A stretch of 64,000 nucleotides of DNA from Pseudomonas oryzihabitans (GTDB lineage: Bacteria > Pseudomonadota > Gammaproteobacteria > Pseudomonadales > Pseudomonadaceae): contig NZ_CP021645.1 in the NCBI RefSeq assembly GCF_006384975.1, positions 620,001 through 684,000 of the forward strand. The letters are read 5' to 3'. Positions 7,664 through 17,019 of the stretch are shown here, piece by piece (position 1 is the first letter of the stretch; each line of letters starts with the position of its first letter). The position numbers were made by a program, and so were the translations under genes. A model generated the notes under the pieces. The model made no database searches and was not told the origin of the DNA. It saw only the letters and a program-made list of their open reading frames with translations.

Positions 7664-10035
7664 TCCCGCTGCCAGGACCAGACCGCAGTACCCCGTAGCT
7701 CGAACGTGCCCGCGCCGGTTAGCAGCTTGACCGGCGCGGCCTCGGGGTCCGCCAGGCGTACGCTCAGGCGCGGTGGTTGCCAACTGACCTGGAGCAGACG
7801 ACCTCGGTAGAGCAGTTGCAGGCGGGTCGCCGGCAAGGCCGCAGGCGGCGCCGGCTGCACCCGCAAGCCGTCGGGTGTCGGCCAGAGTCCCAGGTAGTGG
7901 CGCTGTAGCACGTCCAGGGCACCGGCCATCGCCGCTAAATGGATGCCTTCCCGAGCGCCGCTGTCCGCGGCGGCGCCCAGGTCGGTATCCAGGCTGTCGC
8001 TGAAGAAGGTCCAGGAGGCTTGGCTATCGTAGGCCGTCAGGGCGCCGGCGCAGACGGTCTTCGATAGACTGGATTCATGACTCAGGCGGGCCAGGTGGTA
8101 GTCCAGGGTCTTGCGTTCGGCGTCGTCGTCCAGCCGATAGCCCAGGCGGTCGAGCAGGCGTTGCAGTTCCGCCGGTGGCAGCAGGTGCAGGGCCATCAGG
8201 GTATCGGCCTGCTTGCTGAGCTGGTAGCGGTTGCAACTGTCACCACGCGCTTCCAGCCACCAGTCCAGGCGCGGTCCCTCGTGGTCTTTCAGCCATTCCG
8301 GTGGTGCCGGCAGCAGGTCGCCGAAGCCGCTGAATTGATCGAGCACGCCGTCTTCTCGGAATGGCAGGTAGAGGTTGGCGGAGATGGCCGCCCAGCCTGC
8401 CGGCTCCCCTGGCTCCAGGCCTAGCCGCTCGTACAGCACCCGGGCGTGGTCTGGGGACAGTAATTCGAGCACCCGACCGGCACACTCCAGGGTCCAGGCG
8501 ACCAGCAGGTTGGTGTAGGCATTGTCGTCCAGCCCCGGAGCTTCGGCGTCTGGATAGGCGTCGTGGTATTCGTCCGGTCCGACGACGCCGCGGATGCGAT
8601 AGCGCTGCAGGCGTTCGTCAAAGCTGGCCTGGCTGGCGCAGCAGCGGGCTACCTCCAGGATCAGATCGCCACCCACGCCGCCGAGAAAGTCCAGATCGCC
8701 GGTGGCCAGATAGAATTGCCAGGCGTTGTAGGCCAACGCCAGGCCCAGGTGATACTGCAGGAATGTCCGGTCGCGCACCCAGTGGCCGGACAGCGGAAAG
8801 TACTGGTAGGGCGGGGTTTCTTCCGCGCCGTCCACCCCACTACGCCAGGGAAAGAGCGCGCCACGCCAGCCCTGGCGGCGTGCCCGTTCGCGGGCCTGGT
8901 CCAGGCGGCGATGGCGGTAGTCCAGCAGGCCGCGGGCCGCCTGGGGAAAGTGGCTGGCGAGCCAGGGCAGGGCGAAGATCTCGTCCCAGAAGATCTGGCC
9001 GAAGTAGCCCTCCTGCCAGCCCCGCGGTGGCAGCCCCTGGTCGCGGCTCCCCTGGTGATCCACGGTCTGCAGCAGGTGGAAGGCAGCGAAGTCCAGCTTG
9101 CGCTGCAAGCTGGGCGCGGTTTCCAGTTGCAGCTCCGACCAGCGCTCGGCCCAGACGGCAACGTGGCTGCGTTCCAGCTCGGCGAAGCGGGTTTCCGCCC
9201 CGGCAGCGAGCTGGTCCAAGGCGGCCTGGCAGGTCATGGCCTCTTTCTCAACCGCTACCAGAATACGTTTTTCCAGGGTCAGGCTCTGTCCGGATGCCAA
9301 GCTGATGCGGCTGTCGTGCTGCAGTCTTTGTCCCTGTTCACTGGCCTGCCAGACCAGTGGCAGATTGCTTAGCAGCAGGGTTGCCACACAGGCTTCACCG
9401 CGACCAGCCAGGGGGGCGACCCGAACGGCGGCGCCCGTGGGGCTGGTCAGCTGCTGCCGGAGTATCAGGCGGCGACCCTCGTAAGCCGCATTGCGCTCGA
9501 TCAGGGCATTTTCCACCCCGGCATCCAGGGTGGCGCGCAGGCGCAAGTCAGTGGCAGGTCCGAGATTGCGCAGTGTCCAGCGCAGCACGATCAACCGAGG
9601 ATCGGCCGCGCTGACGAAACGTCTTTCGCTGACGGCGACCGCCAAACCGTCCAGCCTCACCTCGAAGTCACGATTCAGGCAGGCCGCCTGCAGGTCCAGT
9701 TCGTAGTGGTAGTTCAGCGGTGGTTGGCGCCGGGGATCGTACCAATGCTGGGCGCTGCCCAGATTCAGCCCTAAGGGGTCCGGCAAGCGGATCAGGGCGG
9801 ACAGCCGCGCCTCGGATAGCCGCACCTCGGTATCGGCGACCTGGCGTGGGGAACGATCGTACCAACCGGCGCAGTAAAGACCGGGGTAGCTGGTGCCGTC
9901 AGGTTCCAGGGTCGACAACTCCGGCAGCGCGCCGCGCAGCGAGAGCCTGCCGTTGGCCAGGGTGAAGAGCGCCTCGCGGCGGCGTTCGTCCCAGGGATCG
10001 AAGTGGTCGAAGCTCAACTGGCCGGCAGGGCTCAT
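7660..10035 (-). CDS. Glycoside hydrolase family 65 protein (disaccharide phosphorylase)
   Basis: 791 aa, the size of maltose, trehalose or kojibiose phosphorylases. The N-terminal beta-sandwich covers about 1-270, followed by an (alpha/alpha)6 catalytic barrel. The catalytic acid is the Glu in RGVVGPDEYHD. GQIFWDEIFALPWL, QLSKQADTLMAL and the His in REGIHLAAM, used for phosphate binding in the family, are retained, favouring phosphorolysis over hydrolysis. A short beta domain ends the chain. The glycosidic linkage acted on cannot be read from sequence. Its ATG overlaps the stop of the upstream PfkB kinase gene (ATGA), so they form an operon. No beta-phosphoglucomutase, the usual partner, is nearby. 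Confidence 0.88.
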   Translation of the reverse strand: MSPAGQLSFDHFDPWDERRREALFTLANGRLSLRGALPELSTLEPDGTSYPGLYCAGWYDRSPRQVADTEVRLSEARLSALIRLPDPLGLNLGSAQHWYDPRRQPPLNYHYELDLQAACLNRDFEVRLDGLAVAVSERRFVSAADPRLIVLRWTLRNLGPATDLRLRATLDAGVENALIERNAAYEGRRLILRQQLTSPTGAAVRVAPLAGRGEACVATLLLSNLPLVWQASEQGQRLQHDSRISLASGQSLTLEKRILVAVEKEAMTCQAALDQLAAGAETRFAELERSHVAVWAERWSELQLETAPSLQRKLDFAAFHLLQTVDHQGSRDQGLPPRGWQEGYFGQIFWDEIFALPWLASHFPQAARGLLDYRHRRLDQARERARRQGWRGALFPWRSGVDGAEETPPYQYFPLSGHWVRDRTFLQYHLGLALAYNAWQFYLATGDLDFLGGVGGDLILEVARCCASQASFDERLQRYRIRGVVGPDEYHDAYPDAEAPGLDDNAYTNLLVAWTLECAGRVLELLSPDHARVLYERLGLEPGEPAGWAAISANLYLPFREDGVLDQFSGFGDLLPAPPEWLKDHEGPRLDWWLEARGDSCNRYQLSKQADTLMALHLLPPAELQRLLDRLGYRLDDDAERKTLDYHLARLSHESSLSKTVCAGALTAYDSQASWTFFSDSLDTDLGAAADSGAREGIHLAAMAGALDVLQRHYLGLWPTPDGLRVQPAPPAALPATRLQLLYRGRLLQVSWQPPRLSVRLADPEAAPVKLLTGAGTFELRGTAVWSWQRD

Positions 10036-10991
10036 TCGGAGATCTCCAGGGTCTGCCAGCGAGCGGCGAGGCGCTCGGCCAAGGCCAGCACCTCGGCACG
10101 CCCGGCATAGGCCTCCTGGGAACCGGCGCCGGTTACTGCCAGGCTGGCCGCCGCGGTGGCCCAGGCGGCGGCTTCTCGCGGTGAACGTCCTTCCAATAGG
10201 CCAATGGCGAACACCCCGGTGAAGGCATCGCCAGCACCGGTCGAATCCACGGGGTCTACCGGCTCGGGCGGCAGGTGCCAGAGTCGTTCGCCCTCGGCCA
10301 ACACGCAGCCGCCGTCGGCCAGCTTGATGCAGACCAGCGGGGTACCTCTTTGCTGCAGGCAGCGGGCGGCGCGGCCCAGGCTGGGCAGGTCGTCGAGTCG
10401 CTCGTCGAGCAGACCTGCAGCCTCTTCCTCATTGGGGGTGAGCGCGGTGATCCGCTTCGCCAGCTCGGCGGGCAGGCGCTCGGGGAAGGACGGGTCGACC
10501 ACGACGATGAGTCCCCGGGCCGCCGCGGTCTCGATGGCCTGGCGGACGATCTCCGTGGGGATCTCGCAATCCAGTACCAGGAGAGCGTCAGCGGGCGCGG
10601 CCGCCAGGCGTTCGGCTAGCCCTTGCCGGGCCTCGGCGTCCCAGCGGTCGTTGGCATTGTTGGCCAGTACGATGCGCTTCTTGCCGCTGGGCGGTACCAG
10701 GATCATGGACACGGCGGTGGCGCTCCCTTCCGCGCGCGTCACGCCGCTCAACTCCACGCCGGCGTGCCTCAGAGGTACCAGAGCCTGGTCGGCCAGTTCG
10801 TCGTCGCCCACCCGGCCCAGCAGCAGGCTCCGATGGCCGAAGCGCGCGGCCAGGTAGGCGGTATTGGCGGCCTTGCCGCCGGGCCGCCGATGGAAGTCAT
10901 CGGCCAACAGGGTCTCTGCGCTATCCAGATCCTGGGTGGTGCGAACCTGGAAGTCGGCATTGATGCTGCCTAGGGAGAGCAGGGTAGCCAC
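10032..10991 (-). CDS. PfkB-family carbohydrate kinase (ribokinase-like)
   Basis: 319 aa. The N-terminal signature GGKAANTAYLAARFG and the C-terminal PfkB signature DSTGAGDAFTGVFAIG (catalytic Asp in GAGDAF) are intact. It should phosphorylate a sugar or sugar-like alcohol with ATP; the substrate is unknown, and ribokinase is the closest general type. The GTG at 10991 is chosen because GAGG lies about 8 nt upstream and the chain then begins VATLLSLGSINADFQV, like other ribokinases. A longer start at an upstream GTG cannot be excluded. It is coupled to the GH65 gene by a 4-base overlap. Confidence 0.85.
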   Translation of the reverse strand: MATLLSLGSINADFQVRTTQDLDSAETLLADDFHRRPGGKAANTAYLAARFGHRSLLLGRVGDDELADQALVPLRHAGVELSGVTRAEGSATAVSMILVPPSGKKRIVLANNANDRWDAEARQGLAERLAAAPADALLVLDCEIPTEIVRQAIETAAARGLIVVVDPSFPERLPAELAKRITALTPNEEEAAGLLDERLDDLPSLGRAARCLQQRGTPLVCIKLADGGCVLAEGERLWHLPPEPVDPVDSTGAGDAFTGVFAIGLLEGRSPREAAAWATAAASLAVTGAGSQEAYAGRAEVLALAERLAARWQTLEISE

Positions 10992-11264
10992 GGAGAGGAC
11001 CTCGCACGGGAGTTGTCCTGTCACCGACCCACCGCCAGCGCCTGGGGTTCGCTGCCGAGTGTCGCAGGGTCTTACCGGGATTTTCGCTTGCCGCGCCGCT
11101 GTGCCCGCGAATGCCCGCGCCAGAGGGGCGCCATCTATCCTGCAACCCTGTGCGAGCACCGCGCCGCAGGGCCGACGCGGAAAAAACCGCAAACGTAACG
11201 GAGGCACCGGCGCCGCTTGGGGAGGGTCCACCGGCAGGACACCCATCCTTTCTGGAGACTCCCG

Positions 11265-12527
11265 ATGTCCATCCTGCCACCGCTCTCGGCCTTTGATTCG
11301 AGCGTGGCGCTGCTGACCGAAGGCTATGCCTTCATCAGCAACCGCTGTGATCGCTTGGGCAGCGACGTCTTCGCCACCCGCCTGCTGCTGCAGCCCACCC
11401 TGTGCCTGCGCGGTCCGGCCGCCGTCGAGCTGTTCTATCGTGAAGACCGCTTCACTCGGGTAGAGGCCGCGCCCGCTCACGTGCGAAGGACGCTGTTCGG
11501 CGACGGCGGGGTCCAGGGGCTGGATGGCACTGTGCATCGCCAGCGCAAGGCAGTGTTCGTCGAGATCACCCAGCCGGCGCGGGTGGAGGCCTTGATCGCC
11601 CGCGCGGAACAGGAGTGGCGAACCCGGCTGCCGGCCTGGCAGGCGCGAGGCGAGATCGTGCTGCTGGACGAGTTGCACCGGCTCTATACCCGCGCCGTCT
11701 GTGATTGGGCCGGGGTGACCCTGGCTGCGCAGGAAGAGGAGCAGCGCTGCGCCGAACTGGTCGCCTTGATCGAAGGTGCTGGCAGCCTGGGCCTGGCCAA
11801 CCTCAAGGCTCGCCGTGCCAGAAAGCGCCTGGAGCTCTGGCTCGGCCAGCAGGTCGAGCGGGCGCGTCAGCAGCCGGCACCAGCGGGTAGCGCCCTGGCA
11901 CTGATCGCCGCCCATCGCGACGCCGATGGCGAACGGCTGTCGCCGCGAGTAGCGGCGGTGGAATTGCTCAATGTGCTGCGGCCGACGGTCGCCGTGGCGC
12001 GTTTCTCCACCTTCGCCGCCCTGGCGCTGTACAAGCAACCGGCCTGGCGCGAGCGGCTGCGGGCCGATCCCGCTTCGCGGTTGCCCTTCGCCCAGGAGGT
12101 GCGGCGCTTCTATGCCTTCTTCCCCTTCACCGTGGCGCGGGTGCGAGAGACCTTCGCCTGGCACGGGATCACCTTTCCCCGCGGTGCCCGGGTGTTGCTG
12201 GACCTCTATGGAACCAATCGCGATCCGCGCAGCTGGGACCGCCCCGAGGTCTTCGATCCCACCCGCTTCCTCACCGGCGAGGCGGCGGAGTCGGCCTTCG
12301 TGCCCCAGGGCGGTGGCGACGTGGCCCGGCAGCACCGCTGCCCCGGCGAGGGCATCGCCCTGGAATTGATGACCTCCTCCTTGCGCCTGCTGCTGCAGAC
12401 CATGACCTACCAAGCGCCGACCCAGGATCTGCGGATCGATCTGGCGCGGATGCCGATGCGCCCGGCCAGCGGCCTGATCCTGAACGATGTTCGGGTGGTG
12501 CAGCGAGCGCGCCGTTCGGTTACCTAG
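11265..12527 (+). CDS. Cytochrome P450, CYP152-type fatty acid peroxygenase
   Basis: 420 aa. The heme-binding motif is reduced to QHRCPGEG, with Cys359 as thiolate ligand. Arg239 in NVLRPTVAVARF matches the substrate-carboxylate-binding Arg of the CYP152 peroxygenases (P450-BSbeta, P450-SPalpha). EVRRFYAFFPF is the ExxR region. These enzymes use H2O2 directly to hydroxylate or decarboxylate fatty acids and need no redox partner, consistent with the absence of a ferredoxin or reductase gene here. The ATG at 11265 has GGAG 8-11 nt upstream. It is convergent with the decarboxylase gene, overlapping it by 8 bp. Confidence 0.88.
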   Translation: MSILPPLSAFDSSVALLTEGYAFISNRCDRLGSDVFATRLLLQPTLCLRGPAAVELFYREDRFTRVEAAPAHVRRTLFGDGGVQGLDGTVHRQRKAVFVEITQPARVEALIARAEQEWRTRLPAWQARGEIVLLDELHRLYTRAVCDWAGVTLAAQEEEQRCAELVALIEGAGSLGLANLKARRARKRLELWLGQQVERARQQPAPAGSALALIAAHRDADGERLSPRVAAVELLNVLRPTVAVARFSTFAALALYKQPAWRERLRADPASRLPFAQEVRRFYAFFPFTVARVRETFAWHGITFPRGARVLLDLYGTNRDPRSWDRPEVFDPTRFLTGEAAESAFVPQGGGDVARQHRCPGEGIALELMTSSLRLLLQTMTYQAPTQDLRIDLARMPMRPASGLILNDVRVVQRARRSVT

Positions 12528-14127
12528 CCGGAGCGAAGGGCGGTTCCTCGCAGACCTCGATCAGCAGCGGCCGATCATCCGGCGCCTGGGCGAGCAGGTC
12601 TTGCAGATGGTCCAGGTCCCGGGCCCGCTCGGCCGCGCAGCCGAAGGCCCGCGCCAGGGCGAGGAAGTCCGGGGTGAGCAGGTCGACCCCCAGCGGCGTG
12701 ATGTCCCGGCGCTCCATGTAGCGGCGGATCTCGCCATAGCCCTGGTTGTTCCACAGCAGCACGACGATGCCGATCCCGGCCTCCACCGCGCTCGCCAATT
12801 CGCTGAGAGTGAATAGCAGGCCGCCATCGCCCACCAGGCAGACTACCGGCCGCGTCGGCTCGGCCAGGCGCGCGCCGAGCGCCGCGGGCAGGCCGTAGCC
12901 CAGGGTGCCGTAGCCGGTGGAGGCATTGAACCAGCGGCGCGGACCGTCCAGCTCCACCAGGTGATTGCCGGCGTAGACGGTCTGGGTGGAGTCGCCCACG
13001 TAGCGGGCGTCCGGCAGGGCCGCTTGCAGAGTGTCGAACAGCTGGCGGAAGTGCGCCCAGCCGGCGAATTGCTCTGTGAGGGCTGCCTGGACCGTGGCGG
13101 TGCGCCGGGCGCCCGGTCCCGTCGGGTCCAGTTCCTGCGCCGGTAGCCGTGCGAGCAGACCGCGCAGCGCCGCCTGGGCATCGCCCACCAGGCCCAGCCA
13201 GGGTTGCTGGTTGGCCACCAGCATGCGCGGGTCCAGGTCGATGCGGATCAGGTCGCCTTCGATGCGGAAGCCGCCATCGAAGACCACGTCGTAGTCGGTC
13301 TCACCCAGTTCGGTGCCCACCGCCAGGATGACGTCCGCCGCCCGTGCCAGCTCGCGCACCGGCGGCAACGCCTGGTTGCTGCCCAGCGCCAGGGGATGGC
13401 CAGGCGGGAGCAACCCCTTGGCATTGATGGTGGTGGCGGTGGGGGCATCCAGCGCGGCGGCCAGGGCTTGGACTTCCGCCGCTGCGCCTTGGCAGCCACC
13501 GCCGATCAGCAGCAGGGGCCGCTCGGCGCTGCTCAGACGTGCAGCGGCGCGGTCGAGCAGGGCTGCGGCCGGTTCCGGGCGCGCCAGCACGGGCCGCGGC
13601 GCCAGGGCGAGGTGGTCGGCCGCGGCGGTGATGATGTCCAGCGGTAGCTCCAGGTGGACCGGTCGGGGCCGCTCGCCCTCGAACACGGCGAAGGCCCGGG
13701 CCAGCACCGCCGGCAGGCCGTCGACGTCGAGCAGGGTATGGCTGAAGGCAGTGACCCCGGCGGTCAGGTTGCGCTGGCCGGGCAGCTCGTGCAGATAACC
13801 GGCGCCATGACCGAGACGGGCGCGTTCGTTGACGCTGGAGATCACCAGCATGGGCACCGAGTCGGCATAGGCCTGGGCCATGGCGGTGAGGATATTGGTC
13901 AATCCCGGTCCGCTGATGACGAAGCACACCCCGGGCCGGCCGCTGGCGCGGGCATAGCCGTCGGCCATGAAGCCGGCACCCTGCTCGTGGCGCGGGGTGA
14001 TGTGGCGGATGCCACTGTCCGGCAGGCCGCGGTAAAGCTCCACGGTATGCACACCGGGGATGCCGAACACGGTATCCACGCCCCAGGCGGCCAGTTGGCG
14101 GACCAGGAATTCGCCACAGGTGGTCAT
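12520..14127 (-). CDS. ThDP-dependent decarboxylase, 5-guanidino-2-oxopentanoate (2-ketoarginine) decarboxylase-like
   Basis: 535 aa with the acetolactate-synthase/benzoylformate-decarboxylase architecture. The N-terminal PYR domain has the ThDP-activating Glu48 in PRHEQGAGFMADGYAR, then a middle domain, then a PP domain with the GDGG...NN motif (CLVGDGGLLF ... LLWNNQGYGE). Gene context with an NCS1 permease and gbuA matches the P. aeruginosa PA1417-PA1422 order as I remember it. A related enzyme, AruI, decarboxylates 2-ketoarginine to 4-guanidinobutyraldehyde. This substrate is an inference from neighbours. GAGGAG precedes the ATG. It is the last gene of the leftward unit, 24 bp after the permease. 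Confidence 0.78.
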   Translation of the reverse strand: MTTCGEFLVRQLAAWGVDTVFGIPGVHTVELYRGLPDSGIRHITPRHEQGAGFMADGYARASGRPGVCFVISGPGLTNILTAMAQAYADSVPMLVISSVNERARLGHGAGYLHELPGQRNLTAGVTAFSHTLLDVDGLPAVLARAFAVFEGERPRPVHLELPLDIITAAADHLALAPRPVLARPEPAAALLDRAAARLSSAERPLLLIGGGCQGAAAEVQALAAALDAPTATTINAKGLLPPGHPLALGSNQALPPVRELARAADVILAVGTELGETDYDVVFDGGFRIEGDLIRIDLDPRMLVANQQPWLGLVGDAQAALRGLLARLPAQELDPTGPGARRTATVQAALTEQFAGWAHFRQLFDTLQAALPDARYVGDSTQTVYAGNHLVELDGPRRWFNASTGYGTLGYGLPAALGARLAEPTRPVVCLVGDGGLLFTLSELASAVEAGIGIVVLLWNNQGYGEIRRYMERRDITPLGVDLLTPDFLALARAFGCAAERARDLDHLQDLLAQAPDDRPLLIEVCEEPPFAPAR

Positions 14128-14151
14128 GCAGGTGTTCTCCTCGCAGGATGG

Positions 14152-15654
14152 TCAGGCAGCGGAGACGGGTTCCAGGGAGGCGTCAGCCGGGCGCCGCGGA
14201 CGTCGTGCTCCGGCTGGGCCATAGACGGCGGCGGGCTCGGGAAACAGTTGGAGCAGTGCCAGATAGAGCAGGGCGGCGCTGCCGAGACTGAGCGGCAGGC
14301 TCAGGTCGATGCCGCCGGCCAGTTCACCCAGGGGCCCCACGAACTGGCCGGGCAGGTTGACGAAGGCCAGGCCGAGCAGGGCACTGGGAATCCAGGCGCC
14401 CAGGCCGCGCCAGTTCCAGCCGTGGTGGAACCAGTAGCGCCCGCCGCGCTCGCCGCGGGTGAACACCTGCAGGTCGTCCGGGCAGTAGAAGCCACGGCGC
14501 ACCAGCAGGCCGAGGATCATGATCACCATCCAGGGGCTGGTGCAGGTCACGATCAGCACGGCGAAGGTGGAGACGCTCTGCACCAGGTTGAAGCTGAAGC
14601 GCCCGATGAAGATGAAGGCGATGGCCGCCAGGCCGATCAGCAGGGTCGCCCGCACCCGTGTCAGCAGGCGCGGCAGCACGCTGGAGAGATCCAACCCGGT
14701 GCCATAGAGCGCCGTGGTCCCGGTGGAGAGGCCACCGATCACCGCCAGCAGGCAGACCGGCAGGAAATACCAGGTGGGGGCGATGGCCAGCAGGCCGCCC
14801 ACGTAGTTGTTTTGCGCGATGTAGTCGGGTGCGCGCACCGCCACCAGTGAAGCAGTGGCCAGGCCGAACAGGAAGGGGATCAAAGTGGCGGCCTGGGCGG
14901 CGATCACCGCCAGCAGGATGCGTAGGCGAGGCGTCTGCCGAGGAATGTAGCGCGACCAGTCGCCCAGGAAGGCGCCGAAGGACACCGGATTGCTCATGGC
15001 CACCAGGGCGGCGCCGACGAAGGCCGCCCAGAAGCCCGGCTGGCCCAGTTGCAGGCTGCCCGCATAGCCGGCGTCGAAGCCCCCGGCAAAGGCTGGGATG
15101 CCGAGCAGGAACAGCAGGCTGGCGCTGACCACGGCGATCTTGTTGACCCAGAGCATGAAGCGAAAGCCATAGAGGCACACCGTCAGCACCAGCACGGCGA
15201 ACAGCCCATAGGCCAGGCCCAGGGTCAGGGCGTTTTCCGGTAGGCCGACCAGACGCTGGGCGCCGCCCACCAGGGCATCGCCGGAACTCCACACCGACAG
15301 CGAGAAGAAGGCGATGGCGGTGAGCAGGGAGAGAAAGGAGCCGACGATACGGCCATGGACGCCGAAGTGGGCGCCAGAGGAGACGGCGTTGTTGGTCCCG
15401 TTGAGGGCGCCGAACAGCCCCATGGGCGCCAGGATCAGCGCACCGCAGAGTACCCCGGCGACGATGGCCAGCACCCCGGCCTGGAACGACAGGCCGAACA
15501 GGATCGGAAAGCTGCCGAGCACGGCGGTGGCGAAGGTATTGGCGCCGCCGAAGATCAGGCGGAACAGATCGAGCGGAGTGGCACTGCGCTCGTGAGCGGG
15601 AATCTGCTCGACGCCGAAGGTTTCGATACGGGTGATGCCGTCATGGTGGTCCAT
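14152..15654 (-). CDS. NCS1-family permease (cytosine/purine/allantoin type)
   Basis: 500 aa and about twelve membrane helices. The N-terminal segment ending DLFRLIFGGANTFATAVLG is typical of the CodB-like branch of NCS1 secondary transporters. AMSNPVSFGAFLGDWSRYIP is another conserved family stretch. NCS1 members import nucleobases, hydantoins or related nitrogen compounds. Lying between the decarboxylase gene and gbuA, it probably imports a guanidino compound such as 4-guanidinobutyrate or a precursor; this is an inference. It is on the same strand as both neighbours, 280 bp downstream of gbuA, so it may have its own promoter. Confidence 0.85.
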   Translation of the reverse strand: MDHHDGITRIETFGVEQIPAHERSATPLDLFRLIFGGANTFATAVLGSFPILFGLSFQAGVLAIVAGVLCGALILAPMGLFGALNGTNNAVSSGAHFGVHGRIVGSFLSLLTAIAFFSLSVWSSGDALVGGAQRLVGLPENALTLGLAYGLFAVLVLTVCLYGFRFMLWVNKIAVVSASLLFLLGIPAFAGGFDAGYAGSLQLGQPGFWAAFVGAALVAMSNPVSFGAFLGDWSRYIPRQTPRLRILLAVIAAQAATLIPFLFGLATASLVAVRAPDYIAQNNYVGGLLAIAPTWYFLPVCLLAVIGGLSTGTTALYGTGLDLSSVLPRLLTRVRATLLIGLAAIAFIFIGRFSFNLVQSVSTFAVLIVTCTSPWMVIMILGLLVRRGFYCPDDLQVFTRGERGGRYWFHHGWNWRGLGAWIPSALLGLAFVNLPGQFVGPLGELAGGIDLSLPLSLGSAALLYLALLQLFPEPAAVYGPAGARRPRRPADASLEPVSAA

Positions 15655-15933
15655 GGATGACGCCTCGACACGGTTATACGCAGGCCAGACCCACGTTCTT
15701 GTTGTCGGCGGGCCAGGCGGTCCGCCGGTGTTCGGCAGCGAAAAGACAGCGGGTGGGCGACCATCATGGCGGGTCGCCGCACCTCAGAGCCCGTGCAAAG
15801 TCTGCTGTGCGTCGGCCAAACGGCGTTGAAAAGACCTTCGGAATGCTCATTTACTATCTGTAAACTGCGCTTCCTCAGGTCTTCTCGCCTTGTTTGGCTC
15901 TAGCTCGCGAGCCTTTGAACGGGCTCTCAGAAC

Positions 15934-16884
15934 TCAGCGGTAAGCCACTCCCGGCAGCACGCAGAGCATCTCGTAGAGCAGGTTGGCGCCGAGCAGGGCG
16001 GTGTTGCCGCTGGTGTCGTAGGGCGGCGAGACCTCCACCAGATCGCAACCCACCAGGTCGAGGCCACGGCAACCGCGGATGATCTCCAGGGCCTGGATGG
16101 TGGTCAGGCCACCGATCTCCGGGGTACCGGTCCCCGGGGCCCAGGCCGGGTCGATGCTGTCGATATCGTAAGACAGATACACCGGCCCGCCGCCGACCCG
16201 CTCGCGAACCTCGGCCATCAGCGGCGCCAGCGACTTATGCCAGCATTCCTCGGCCTGCACCACCCGGAAACCCTGCTCGCGGCACCAGTCGAAATCGTCG
16301 GCGGCGTAACCCTGGGCACGCAGGCCGATCTGCACCACCCGGTCGCAATCCAGCAGTCCTTCTTCCACGGCGCGGCGGAAGGTGGTGCCATGGGCGATCT
16401 TCTCGCCGAACATGTGCTCGTTGACGTCGGCATGGGCATCCACGTGCACCAGGCCGACGGCACCGTATTTCTTCTTCAGGGCGCGCAGGATGGGCAGCGT
16501 CAGGGTGTGGTCGCCGCCCAGGGTCAGGGGGATGACGTCATGCTCCAGCACCCGGTCATAATGCTCTTCGATCAGCCGCACGGTATCCAGCAGGTTGAAG
16601 GTATTGATGGCCACGTCGCCCAGGTCGGCGACGCTCAGGGAATCGAAGGGTGCTGCGCCGGTGGCCATGTTGTAGGGCCGGATCATCACCGACTCGCTGC
16701 GGATCTGCCGCGGACCGAAGCGGGTGCCGGAGCGCAGCGAGGTACCGATGTCCAGTGGAATGCCGATGAAGGCCGCGTCCAGCCCGGCGGCGGAAGCGAG
16801 GTGGGGCAGCCGCAGCATGCTGGCGATGCCGCCGAAGCGCGGCATCTCGTTGCCGCCCAGCGGCTGGTGCAGGATCTTTTCCAC
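15934..16884 (-). CDS. gbuA: Guanidinobutyrase (ureohydrolase family)
   Basis: 316 aa; it hydrolyses 4-guanidinobutyrate to GABA and urea. All dinuclear Mn ligands of the arginase/agmatinase fold are present: His in TLGGDHTLTL, Asp-His-Asp in HVDAHADVN and the two Asp in SYDIDSIDP. The N-terminus EKILHQPLGGNEMPRFGG and the long identical-looking stretches match P. aeruginosa GbuA closely from memory, separating it from agmatinase. The start is a GTG at 16884 with GAGGA 6-10 nt upstream. The LysR gene is divergent, with a palindrome in the shared promoter region. Confidence 0.9.
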   Translation of the reverse strand: MEKILHQPLGGNEMPRFGGIASMLRLPHLASAAGLDAAFIGIPLDIGTSLRSGTRFGPRQIRSESVMIRPYNMATGAAPFDSLSVADLGDVAINTFNLLDTVRLIEEHYDRVLEHDVIPLTLGGDHTLTLPILRALKKKYGAVGLVHVDAHADVNEHMFGEKIAHGTTFRRAVEEGLLDCDRVVQIGLRAQGYAADDFDWCREQGFRVVQAEECWHKSLAPLMAEVRERVGGGPVYLSYDIDSIDPAWAPGTGTPEIGGLTTIQALEIIRGCRGLDLVGCDLVEVSPPYDTSGNTALLGANLLYEMLCVLPGVAYR

Positions 16885-16962
16885 GGGACATCCTCATCGT
16901 TCTGATGCCCCGATTGTGCAAAGCCCACCGTAATCGAAGAATCGGCACCGGCAAAAAATCAC

Positions 16963-16978
16963 TTCAGAGATTTCTGAA
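16963..16978. promoter_or_regulatory. Palindromic LysR-type operator candidate between gbuA and gbuR
   Basis: TTCAGA-GATT-TCTGAA is a perfect 6+6 inverted repeat with the T-N11-A core expected for LysR-family binding. It sits in the 135-bp divergent promoter region, about 40 bp before the regulator start and about 80 bp before gbuA. Its assignment to the adjacent LysR protein is inferred. Confidence 0.6.
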
Positions 16979-17019
16979 CTAATGGCTAGACTGCCCGGCC
17001 GTCCTTCCGGGAGTCCGCC

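Noticed and set aside
11000..12413. Extension of the PfkB kinase frame through the P450 gene
   Set aside because: Antisense to the P450; kinase homology begins at about 10991.
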